From: Desulfobacteraceae bacterium
Lineage (GTDB): Bacteria; Desulfobacterota; Desulfobacteria; Desulfobacterales; BuS5
Length of the DNA: 13,768 bases
Assembly (NCBI GenBank): GCA_030642865.1
Contig: DAOWMW010000009.1
Location: 1 to 13,768 of the forward strand
Direction of reading: 5' to 3'
Part shown: piece by piece, positions 1 through 6,746 of the stretch
How positions within the stretch are numbered: the stretch's first letter is position 1
Layout of the letters: every line of letters starts with the position of its first letter
The notes under the pieces: generated by a model
What the model was told of the DNA's origin: nothing
The model's database searches: none
What the model saw: only the letters and a program-made list of their open reading frames with translations
Program-made: the position numbers and the translations under genes

Positions 1-753
1 CGATTCAGGATTAAGGCGGATGATATTATCATGGAGGATATTGCCTTTGCTGCAAAGTACTGCAAACGTCAGCGGAGACTTTTTTTATGTGACGGGGATG
101 CTTTGATTATACCCCAGCGCAGACTTCTCAAAATATTAAAAGAAATAAAAAAGCAGCTCCCCTGGGTTACACGGGTGGGGACCTATGCAAATTCCAAAGG
201 GATTAAATTAAAAACCCTGGAAGAACTCAAGGAACTTAAAGCCCAGGGCCTGGGAATAGCTTATATGGGTCTTGAGACCGGGGATGATGTTACCCTGAAA
301 AATATTAAAAAGGGGGCCACATCCGAAACCATGATTACCATGGGAAAAAAAATCAGGGCTGCGGGAGTTAAACTTTCCATAACAGTACTTCTGGGCATAG
401 CCCAGGCTGCAAGGTCAATGATCCATGCAAAGGAGACAGGAAGAGTACTCAGTGAAATAGATCCTGAATATGTTGGAGCTTTAAGCCTCATGATTTACCC
501 GGGAGCCAAGTTGTATGAACAGTATAAATCAGGAGATTTTGTTCTTTTACAGCCGGAGGAGATGCTTAAAGAATTAAGAATCATGATTGAAGCGACTAAC
601 CTGTCCCGGGGGCTTTTCCATGCTAACCATGCGTCAAATTACCTGCCAATACGGGCTGTATTTCCCAGGGATAAAGAAGAAACAATAAAACTTATCGACA
701 ATGCACTTGCCGGAGAAGTTGAATTAAAGCCCGAATGGATGAGAGGATTGTAA
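1..753 (+). CDS. Radical SAM protein, 5'-truncated by the window edge
   Basis: The reading frame is open from base 1, so the gene starts before the window and the ATG at 31 is internal. About 250 residues are visible. They show the later half of a radical SAM TIM barrel: a GLETGDD motif near residue 88, followed by a run of the 'Lys-Gly-Ala-Thr ... aGvkLsitvLLGI' type seen in Elp3/HemN-like and COG1032-like members. A conserved-looking C-terminal part contains MIYPGAKLYEQ and NHASNYLPI. The N-terminal CxxxCxxC that binds the SAM cluster should lie upstream and cannot be seen. I recognise the superfamily but not a specific reaction. The motif usually written LLGLGG reads LLGIAQA here, a small deviation. 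A repeat element begins four bases after the stop codon. Confidence 0.8.
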   Translation, partial: RFRIKADDIIMEDIAFAAKYCKRQRRLFLCDGDALIIPQRRLLKILKEIKKQLPWVTRVGTYANSKGIKLKTLEELKELKAQGLGIAYMGLETGDDVTLKNIKKGATSETMITMGKKIRAAGVKLSITVLLGIAQAARSMIHAKETGRVLSEIDPEYVGALSLMIYPGAKLYEQYKSGDFVLLQPEEMLKELRIMIEATNLSRGLFHANHASNYLPIRAVFPRDKEETIKLIDNALAGEVELKPEWMRGL

Positions 754-756
754 TCA

Positions 757-831
757 GCATTTTGGGCACCCACAAGGGGCGCCCCTACGCAATTTTGGCC
801 ATTAATGCAACACGGAAAACGGGCACAAGAA
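757..831 (+). repeat. REP-like dispersed repeat, copy 1
   Basis: This 75-bp segment matches 13694-13768 in the same orientation with 6 differences. Its core is a hairpin, GGGCACCC-acaag-GGGCGCCC, followed by CCTACG. Compared with copy 2, the loop-proximal C-G pair is replaced by T-A, a compensatory change supporting a maintained stem. It lies between the radical SAM gene and transketolase. GGGCAnCC...CCCCTACG hairpins of this kind resemble REP-type elements mobilised by RAYT transposases; that assignment is inferred. No transposase is in the window. Confidence 0.75.
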
Positions 832-899
832 CAAGTAATTCCGGGTAATTTATAAATTTACGGTCCTTATATTCGATAATATCTCAGGAGAGTTCATAG

Positions 900-2915
900 A
901 TGAATGATAACAGTTCCATAAAAAATATTGATAATCTTAGTATAAATACCATTCGCACCCTGTCGATGGATGCCGTCCAAAAGGCTAATTCAGGCCACCC
1001 AGGAGCTCCCATGGGGCTCGCTCCGGCAGGATATGTGTTGTGGACAAAAATCATGAAACATAATCCTGAGAATCCTGACTGGCTTGACAGAGACCGTTTT
1101 GTCCTTTCAGGGGGTCATGCATCCATGCTTTTATACAGCCTTCTTTTTCTTTCCGGCTATGGTTTGACCATGGATGATATAAAAAATTTTCGTCAAATGG
1201 GGAGTAAAACTCCAGGACATCCGGAATACCCTCATACCCCTGGAGTCGAGACAACAACAGGTCCCCTTGGACAAGGTTTTGCGAATGCCGTGGGGATGGC
1301 CATGGCAGAACGTCATCTTGCAGCACGTTTTAACAGACCCGGATTTGATATTGTTGATCACCATACATATGCTGTTTGTGGTGACGGAGACATGATGGAA
1401 GGTATTGTTTCTGAAGCTGCTTCCCTTGCCGGGCATCTTGGTCTTTCCAGGCTGATATCCATTTACGATGATAATAGAATTTCAATAGAAGGCGGGACAG
1501 GCATAACCTTTACAGAGGATGTTTCAGCCCGCTTTAAGAGCTATGGGTGGCAGGTTATACCCGTTGATGACGGTAATGATACTGACGCAATATATGACGC
1601 TCTTGTTGCCGCAAAAGCTGAACAGGAAAAGCCGTCTCTTATTATGCTCCGTACACATATTGCTTTTGGGAGTCCAAATAAGCAGGATTCATCCGATGCC
1701 CATGGAGCCCCCCTGGGTGATGAAGAGATCAGGCTGACCAAAAAAAATCTTGGCTGGCCTGAAAATCAGTCTTTTTATGTTCCTGAAGAGGTTTATGAAA
1801 ATTTTTCGGGTTGTATTACTACAGGGGAAGAATCAGAAGCAAAATGGAAGGAGTTACATCTCGATTATACAAAAAAATTTCCTGAATTATCAAAAGAATG
1901 GATCGATGCTGTGAGCGGTTTTCTCCCAAGGGGGTGGGAAGATGTAATCCCCAAATTTACAGATACGGATGGGCTCCTTGCAACCAGGGGGGCCTCTGGC
2001 AGGGTTTTAAATGCCATTGCCGAAAAAATCCCCACTTTAATTGGAGGTTCTGCGGATCTGGCACCCTCCAATAAAACATATCTTGATTCCTTTGGTGAGT
2101 TTCAAAAGAATTCATATATTGGCCGTAATATTCGCTTCGGAGTAAGGGAGCATGCCATGGGAGCAATAATGTCAGGCATGTTTCTTCATAATGGAGTTCG
2201 TCCCTATGGCGGAACTTTTCTTGTTTTTTCCGATTATATGCGTCCTTCCATACGCGTTGCAGCCCTTATGCAACTTCCTTTAATTTATATATTTACTCAT
2301 GACAGTGTAGCCGTGGGGGAAGACGGGCCGACTCATCAGCCTGTTGAGCAGATTGCAGCACTTCGTGCTATTCCCGGCCTGACTGTTATGAGACCTGCAG
2401 ATGCTGGTGAAACTGCAGATGCCTGGACCCAGGCTATGAAAAATAACTCGAGCCCCATTGCATTAATTTTAAGCCGCCAAAAATTACCTGTTTTGAAAAA
2501 GAGTGATTCCATAGGTATTTTTTCAAATGGTGCATATATTTTGTCAGATTCAGATGGTAAACCCGATGCCATACTTATAGCCACAGGTTCTGAAGTACAT
2601 ATTGCCCTTAATGCTAAAAAGGAGCTCGGTAAAAAAGGTGTTTCAGTACGAGTTGTAAGTATGCCAAGCTGGGAGATGTTTGAAAAAAAATCGGTAAGCT
2701 ACAGAAACAGAATCCTGCCGCCGGATGTACAGGCACGGATAACCATAGAAGCTGGTATTACCATGGGATGGGAACGTTATGCCGGTGCCGGCGGCTCCAT
2801 GATAGGGATTTCTCAATTTGGCACTTCAGCCCCAGGGGGTGATGTGCTGGAAAAATATGGAATTACATCCGGGAATATTGTTCAAAAGGTATTGGGTTTA
2901 ATTAAAAAACAATAG
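900..2915 (+). CDS. tkt: Transketolase
   Basis: This is a complete 671-residue protein, the usual size for bacterial transketolase. It moves a two-carbon ketol unit between sugar phosphates using thiamine diphosphate in the cytoplasmic non-oxidative pentose phosphate pathway. The N-terminal diphosphate-binding domain shows SGHPGAPMG (His33), GGHAS (His73), GPLGQG (121-126) and the cofactor motif GDGDMMEG (161-168) ending at DDNRISIEG. The central pyrimidine-binding domain has [10 protein letters not shown] (382-391), the catalytic glutamate in REHAMG (Glu417), and [15 protein letters not shown] with His467 and His479. A C-terminal domain with ATGSEV follows. CAGGAGAG (885-892) lies 7 bases before the ATG and fixes the start. 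All expected catalytic residues are present. It seems to be its own transcription unit, with no pentose-phosphate neighbours. Without paralogues for comparison, tktA/tktB naming is not possible. Confidence 0.97.
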   Translation: MNDNSSIKNIDNLSINTIRTLSMDAVQKANSGHPGAPMGLAPAGYVLWTKIMKHNPENPDWLDRDRFVLSGGHASMLLYSLLFLSGYGLTMDDIKNFRQMGSKTPGHPEYPHTPGVETTTGPLGQGFANAVGMAMAERHLAARFNRPGFDIVDHHTYAVCGDGDMMEGIVSEAASLAGHLGLSRLISIYDDNRISIEGGTGITFTEDVSARFKSYGWQVIPVDDGNDTDAIYDALVAAKAEQEKPSLIMLRTHIAFGSPNKQDSSDAHGAPLGDEEIRLTKKNLGWPENQSFYVPEEVYENFSGCITTGEESEAKWKELHLDYTKKFPELSKEWIDAVSGFLPRGWEDVIPKFTDTDGLLATRGASGRVLNAIAEKIPTLIGGSADLAPSNKTYLDSFGEFQKNSYIGRNIRFGVREHAMGAIMSGMFLHNGVRPYGGTFLVFSDYMRPSIRVAALMQLPLIYIFTHDSVAVGEDGPTHQPVEQIAALRAIPGLTVMRPADAGETADAWTQAMKNNSSPIALILSRQKLPVLKKSDSIGIFSNGAYILSDSDGKPDAILIATGSEVHIALNAKKELGKKGVSVRVVSMPSWEMFEKKSVSYRNRILPPDVQARITIEAGITMGWERYAGAGGSMIGISQFGTSAPGGDVLEKYGITSGNIVQKVLGLIKKQ

Positions 2916-2924
2916 ATAAATGTC

Positions 2925-2954
2925 TTGACACAAATAAGAGAAAATTATTATATT
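2925..2954 (+). promoter_or_regulatory. Candidate sigma-70-type promoter for the GntR gene
   Basis: A perfect TTGACA (2925-2930) is followed 18 bases later by TATATT (2949-2954), just after the transketolase stop codon. A second possible -10, TATAAT at 2982-2987, has the weaker TTAGAC (2960-2965) 16 bases upstream. The region is very AT-rich, so chance matches are likely. Either choice puts the transcript start before the inverted repeats at 2994-3080. Confidence 0.35.
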
Positions 2955-2993
2955 TAAAATTAGACTTTTAATGCAAAATAATATAATATAATA

Positions 2994-3080
2994 ACCTATA
3001 AATTATAGGTAACTATTCAGCCAATATCTGTTGCAATACACTGAATCAGCGTAGCTGAGTAGTTACAATAATAGTAACTA
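2994..3080. promoter_or_regulatory. Cluster of inverted repeats, probable operators of the GntR regulator
   Basis: Three structures are packed into 87 bp. ACCTATAA-A-TTATAGGT (2994-3010) is a perfect 8-bp-arm palindrome. GTAACTATTCAGC (3009-3021) is the inverted match of GCTGAGTAGTTAC (3054-3066) in 12 of 13 positions. TAGTTAC-aataata-GTAACTA (3060-3080) is a perfect 7-bp-arm inverted repeat. The heptamer GTAACTA thus occurs three times in alternating orientation. GntR-family dimers bind short palindromes and often repress their own gene, so autoregulation is the simplest reading. As RNA, 3060-3066 could pair with either partner, but no terminator follows. Confidence 0.5.
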
Positions 3081-3140
3081 AGGATCGGTAATTTATTTCA
3101 TCCCCAATCCTAATAAATCAAACCCTTCAGGAAATAATCA

Positions 3141-3878
3141 ATGCGTTTAAAAAGAGATCAGATCCCACTTTATTATCAGTTGCAACAGTTGCTAAGAAAG
3201 AAAATTCTATCAGGGGTCCTTCCCCTTGATGTACCGCTGCCCACTGAAAATGAACTCTGCAAAGAGTACAGCGTAAGCCGTACAACAGTCAGGCAGGCCT
3301 TCGCAGCATTAAAAAATGAAGGGCTTATTTTTAGAATACCGGGGAAAGGCACTTATATTGCTGCTAATAAACCCCATGATAAGGTAATGCATTACTTTAG
3401 TACCGTAAATAGCCTTGCGGAAACCTTTAAGTTTGCATATCTTGCAAAGAAAATTCATCATAAGGGGGTTGTCAACCCATCCATGCGGGCTGCATTACTT
3501 ATGGGGCTGGAGCCTGGGGAAAAAATATTTTGCGTACGTGGTGTAAGGTATAAAAATGAATATCCCTTTTGTTATTTTGTCACCAGTGTACATTCGGATC
3601 TTATTCAGTACATGGGTTCGGATGGTATTAAAGATGAGCCTGTTTTATCACACCTTATAAAAAAAAGTGGATTACAGTTACAGCGGGTTTCACAGAGAAT
3701 TAAAGCGGTCAAGGCCAGCGACCGGGTTACAAGATTTCTCGGACTAAAAAAAGATGATCCTGTTTTAGAACTGGAATGTCTTTATATTGTTGAAAATGAT
3801 AAAGCCATAGAAGTGGGGCTGAATTTTTTTAATCCTGAACTTTTTAATTATTCAATGGATTTGGAACAGAAAAAATAA
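3141..3878 (+). CDS. GntR-family transcription regulator, HutC/UTRA type
   Basis: This 245-residue DNA-binding protein has the normal HutC-subfamily length. Residues about 9-76 form the GntR winged helix: PLYYQLQQLLRKKILSG, PLPTENELCKEYSVSRTTVRQAF for the helix-turn-helix, and the wing GLIFRIPGKGTYIA. Residues about 95-240 fit the UTRA ligand-binding domain, with EPGEKIFCVRGVRY, AVKASDRVTRFLGLKKDDPVLELE and a final FFNPELFNYSMDL strand. Such proteins sense a small effector and usually act as repressors. The effector is not predictable here. CAGGA at 3128-3132 supports the ATG. The inverted repeats upstream suggest self-control. The Etf/oxidoreductase block begins 543 bp downstream on the same strand and is a plausible target, but this is inferred from proximity only. 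Confidence 0.92.
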   Translation: MRLKRDQIPLYYQLQQLLRKKILSGVLPLDVPLPTENELCKEYSVSRTTVRQAFAALKNEGLIFRIPGKGTYIAANKPHDKVMHYFSTVNSLAETFKFAYLAKKIHHKGVVNPSMRAALLMGLEPGEKIFCVRGVRYKNEYPFCYFVTSVHSDLIQYMGSDGIKDEPVLSHLIKKSGLQLQRVSQRIKAVKASDRVTRFLGLKKDDPVLELECLYIVENDKAIEVGLNFFNPELFNYSMDLEQKK

Positions 3879-4139
3879 AGATTCCCCCACGTTTTTCTTA
3901 TCTTTTTATTAGTAGTAGTGTACGGTTAGAAATTGATTCGAAGCAGGAAAAAAGTAATTAAATTCCCCGCATTTTCTTTTTTGTAATTTTCTGACCAGAC
4001 ACTACTCTTGCACCCTGGGCTGCTGTTTTTTTTAAACCATGGGGGTCTATTACTTTTTTTTATCTTTTTATTTGGTAGACAATTTCGTTAAAATTCCTTT
4101 CCAGTTCCACCTGATATCTTCCTTTTTTTTGCAAATTTC
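3879..4139. other. Non-coding stretch before the oxidoreductase promoter
   Basis: No credible gene lies between the GntR stop and the oxidoreductase start (543 bp). This first part is rich in T tracts and holds the MITE-like element at 3914-4006. The 13-mer TTATCTTTTTATT occurs at 3898-3910 and again at 4060-4072, around the element, which may be chance in such biased sequence. No convincing terminator for the GntR gene was found. The remaining part (4140-4421) carries the promoter, tandem repeat and a roughly 250-base leader. Confidence 0.6.
3914..4006. mobile_element. Small MITE-like element A with terminal inverted repeats
   Basis: The left end AGTAGTGTACGGTTAGAAA (3914-3932) is the inverted match of the right end ending CTGACCAGACACTACT (to 4006), differing at only a few positions. 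The 93-bp interior has no coding capacity. An AATTAAAnTTCCCC block near the right end and the TGTnCGGTTAG terminus are shared with the element at 6566-6701, so the two look like non-autonomous copies of one family. No target-site duplication could be set with confidence. Confidence 0.55.
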
Positions 4140-4167
4140 TTGACAAAGTTTTATTTTTTTTGATAAT
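4140..4167 (+). promoter_or_regulatory. Sigma-70-type promoter upstream of the oxidoreductase
   Basis: Perfect TTGACA (4140-4145), a 16-base spacer and GATAAT (4162-4167; TAATAA at 4164 is an alternative -10) form the best promoter match on this strand of the window. Transcription would begin near 4174, directly at the tandem repeat, leaving a long untranslated leader of about 250 bases before the ATG at 4422. Confidence 0.5.
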
Positions 4168-4175
4168 AAATGCGA

Positions 4176-4215
4176 TGGATATCCGTATAGTTGGCGGTGG
4201 ATATCCGCATAGTTG
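4176..4215. promoter_or_regulatory. Tandem 18-bp repeat at the presumed transcript start
   Basis: TGGATATCCGTATAGTTG (4176-4193) and TGGATATCCGCATAGTTG (4198-4215) differ at one base and have a 22-bp period, about two helical turns. Each contains the palindrome GGATATCC. The position immediately after the candidate -10 box suits operators for a repressor or for two regulator dimers stacked on one DNA face. The GntR protein is the nearest candidate, but these repeats do not match the inverted repeats before its own gene, so the binding protein is unknown. Confidence 0.5.
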
Positions 4216-4421
4216 TTATTCTGCAAGGTATCTTACTTTTGAACATTTTTGGAATGAATTCAATCGGTTCAGGCTATGAGTTTTTAATATATTTTCGATG
4301 TGATAATGCACTCAAAATCATTACTTAAAGCCTGCATAAAACATGAAAAAGAGTCGATTGTTACGAAGCCATCTTTATTAACCTTTGTCAATTATTTGTC
4401 AACAGAATAGGAAGTTCGAGC

Positions 4422-6479
4422 ATGACACCATTAATACCACCATCGCAATATTTCCTCCTGGGATTTTTTCCTACAATACTATTTTCATTCTTGATCCCTG
4501 TTGCCGGAGTTGCTCTGTTTACATTTATTATTGCAAAACGTCTGGCTCCTTTAGTTAAAGCAGCCCCTGATAATCGTTTTGATAATATTCCGCAACGAAT
4601 TTTTAATTTGCTGAAAATATGGCTTATCCAGTACCGTCAGCCAAGGTATATGCTTGCTGGGGTTTTGCATATGATCATATTTGCCGGCTTTCTGATCTTG
4701 TCACTCAGATCAACGTCACTTGTGGTTATTGGTCTTTCCAGTGATTTTGTTCTTCCTGGTTTTTCAGGTATACTGGGGGTTATTTATAACTTATTAAAAG
4801 ATTATGCTGCAACAGCAGTTTTTGTGGCGTGCGCCATTGCTGCAGTACGAAGAGGTTATTTTAAACCTGCAAGATATGCTGTTCCTGAAAAATATGGTCA
4901 CGATCATACAAAAGAAGCTGTATTTGTTTTAGGTATTATCATGACCCTCATGGTTTCTGAAAGTCTTTTTGAGGCTTCGGAATTTGCAGCAGGGGAACAT
5001 GGAGGATTCATCCCTCCTTTAACACTTGTATGGTTATTTACCCTGCTGCTCCATGGTTCATCCACTGAACTGCTGCAGCCCTTACATATAATTTCATACT
5101 ATGTTCATGATATCGTATTTTTCTTTTTTCTTTGTTTTTTGCCACTGGGAAAGCATTTCCATGTAATTACCTCATTCTTCAACGTTTTTTTTATGAGGAT
5201 AAGAAAAGGAAATATCAAACCTGTAATGTATGGTATTTCTGATGAAAAATTAGATGAGCTTGAATCTTTTGGTGTTAAAAAACTTGAAGATTTTACGTGG
5301 AAACATATTCTTGATTTTTATTCATGCGCTGACTGCGGCAGATGCTCGGACCAATGCCCTGCAAATGCTGTTAAACGGCCCCTTTCTCCAAGATTTATAT
5401 CAATAAAAGCCCGGGATAAAATATTTAATAATTATCCATTGCGGGGAAAATTTCTAAAAAGTGAATCATTGATCGGTGATATATACGAAGAGGATGAAAT
5501 ATGGTCATGCACAACCTGCGGTGCATGTGAGCAGGAATGTCCCCTGGGCATTGAGTATATTGATAAAATCGTTGATTTAAGACGCGGCATGGTCGATGAG
5601 GGTATGGTTCCTCAATCACTCCAAAAGCCCCTTTCTGCTCTTGAAAAAAGGGGGAATCCATGGGGCAAAATGGAGAAAAAACGTGCTGACTGGTCAAAGG
5701 ATAAAGAATTTGCAGCAGGCTGTAGCGTGAAACTTTTTGAAAAAAATGAAACAGCAGAGAACCTTTATTTTGTCGACAGTATCACTTCCTTTGATGACAG
5801 GATGCAGGATATTGCCAGATCTGTTTCAAGAGTGCTGACCCATGCAGGGGTAGATTTTGGAGTATTGGGCAAGGCTGAAAAGGACAGCGGAAATGAGGTA
5901 AGAAGATTCGGCGAAGAAATGCTTTTTCAGGATCTAAGGGATCAGAATACTGAGGCTATATTAAACTCAGGGGTAACCAGAATAATAACCTCGGATCCCC
6001 ATGCATATAATGCTTTGAAAAATGAATATTCAGGATTGCCCCCTGTGGAACATATCAGCCAGACCATAGTGAAAAAAATAAAATCAGGGGAGCTCAGATT
6101 AAGCAATGTACAGGATATGGATAAGGTTTATACTTATCATGATCCATGTTATCTGGGGCGTCATAATGACTTGTATGAAGATCCCCGACAGGCTATGGCT
6201 GCAATTGCCGGAATCAATATAGTGGAAATGCTGAAATCCCGGGATCGTTCATTTTGCTGCGGCGGCGGTGGGTTAATGCTTTTCTATGAACCTGAAGAAG
6301 AGATGAGAATGGGCGTTTTAAGGGTTCAGATGGCTAAAGAAGCAGGTGCCAATGTTATTGTTACAGCCTGTCCTTTTTGCCTTGTAAATATCGAGGATGC
6401 CATCAAGGTTGCTGGTATGGAAGGTCAGATGGAGGCCATTGATCTTGTGGAACTGATAGAACAACACATTATTGCCTGA
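4422..6479 (+). CDS. Membrane HdrD-like Fe-S oxidoreductase, probable Etf:menaquinone oxidoreductase
   Basis: This 685-residue protein fuses a membrane cytochrome-like part to a soluble Fe-S part. Residues 1-255 hold about five or six hydrophobic segments resembling the NarI/HdrE gamma subunit, with candidate haem histidines His83, His222, His229, His245 and His247. Two [4Fe-4S] motifs follow: Cys302/305/308/312 and Cys363/366/369/373. Two CCG (DUF224) domains complete it. The second is intact (Cys576, Cys612-Cys613, Cys650, Cys653). The first has lost its expected cysteines: Ser453, Asp488, Asp525 and Ala528 stand at those places. The family links reduced EtfAB to menaquinone in anaerobes that oxidise fatty or aromatic acids, and etfBA lies just downstream. 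AGGAAG at 4409-4414 supports the start. Glycerol-3-phosphate or lactate dehydrogenase subunits are less likely because of the N-terminal membrane fusion and the etf neighbours. Confidence 0.88.
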   Translation: MTPLIPPSQYFLLGFFPTILFSFLIPVAGVALFTFIIAKRLAPLVKAAPDNRFDNIPQRIFNLLKIWLIQYRQPRYMLAGVLHMIIFAGFLILSLRSTSLVVIGLSSDFVLPGFSGILGVIYNLLKDYAATAVFVACAIAAVRRGYFKPARYAVPEKYGHDHTKEAVFVLGIIMTLMVSESLFEASEFAAGEHGGFIPPLTLVWLFTLLLHGSSTELLQPLHIISYYVHDIVFFFFLCFLPLGKHFHVITSFFNVFFMRIRKGNIKPVMYGISDEKLDELESFGVKKLEDFTWKHILDFYSCADCGRCSDQCPANAVKRPLSPRFISIKARDKIFNNYPLRGKFLKSESLIGDIYEEDEIWSCTTCGACEQECPLGIEYIDKIVDLRRGMVDEGMVPQSLQKPLSALEKRGNPWGKMEKKRADWSKDKEFAAGCSVKLFEKNETAENLYFVDSITSFDDRMQDIARSVSRVLTHAGVDFGVLGKAEKDSGNEVRRFGEEMLFQDLRDQNTEAILNSGVTRIITSDPHAYNALKNEYSGLPPVEHISQTIVKKIKSGELRLSNVQDMDKVYTYHDPCYLGRHNDLYEDPRQAMAAIAGINIVEMLKSRDRSFCCGGGGLMLFYEPEEEMRMGVLRVQMAKEAGANVIVTACPFCLVNIEDAIKVAGMEGQMEAIDLVELIEQHIIA

Positions 6480-6524
6480 TTTTAGGTTTAATAGTAAGTT
6501 TAACAGACTGATTTGTAAAAAAAC

Positions 6525-6546
6525 AGCAGCTTGTGCTATCTTTTTT
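6525..6546 (+). terminator. Weak candidate terminator after the oxidoreductase
   Basis: AGCA-gcttg-TGCT (6525-6537) is preceded by seven A's and followed closely by seven T's, so an A/T outer stem could extend it. The GC-poor core stem is only four pairs. It would separate the oxidoreductase transcript from etfBA, or only reduce read-through. Confidence 0.25.
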
Positions 6547-6565
6547 TAATTTCTGTTTTGAACCA

Positions 6566-6701
6566 CTTTTGTCCGGTCAGGAAATTGTAAGAAACAAAAT
6601 ATGTGGAAGTTTAATTGTTTTTCCCGCTGTTTCGGGAAATTTATTCAATACGCTGCAAAAACAATTAAACTTCCCCATGCAAAATTCTAACCGGACATTA
6701 C
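6566..6701. mobile_element. MITE-like element B between the oxidoreductase and etfB
   Basis: TGTCCGGTCAG (6570-6580) is the inverted match of CTAACCGGACA (6687-6697) with one mismatch. Inside, a perfect 18-bp inverted repeat pairs 6605-6622 with 6657-6674 (GGAAGTTTAATTGTTTTT and its complement), and a smaller hairpin TTCCCG-ctgttt-CGGGAA sits at 6621-6638. Its right end matches the left end of element A in 16 of 18 positions (AGTAnTGTnCGGTTAGAA), so it is inserted in the opposite orientation. The 62-codon reading frame crossing it is not gene-like. It appears to split the oxidoreductase from its etf partners. Confidence 0.6.
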
Positions 6702-6746
6702 TGGTTTTGAATAAGATTTGAGTAAATTTTTTTGAGGAGGATTAAT

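Noticed and set aside
3898..4072. 13-bp identical direct repeat TTATCTTTTTATT at 3898 and 4060 as target duplications of element A
   Set aside because: The second copy lies 53 bases beyond the element end and the area is T-rich, so chance similarity is more likely than a target duplication.
4140..4421. Riboswitch in the long leader before the oxidoreductase
   Set aside because: I could not find paired helices or a consensus core of any known riboswitch class; only the tandem repeat and short direct repeats stand out.
6533..6721. 62-codon open frame on the plus strand between the oxidoreductase and etfB
   Set aside because: It lies almost entirely within the inverted-repeat element B, has no ribosome site and no recognisable protein features; it is an accident of the repeat.
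6732..6746. Upstream TTG start for etfB adding five residues
   Set aside because: The strong GAGGAGG ribosome site sits inside this extension, six bases before the ATG at 6747, and MEILVCVKRVPD is the standard EtfB beginning.
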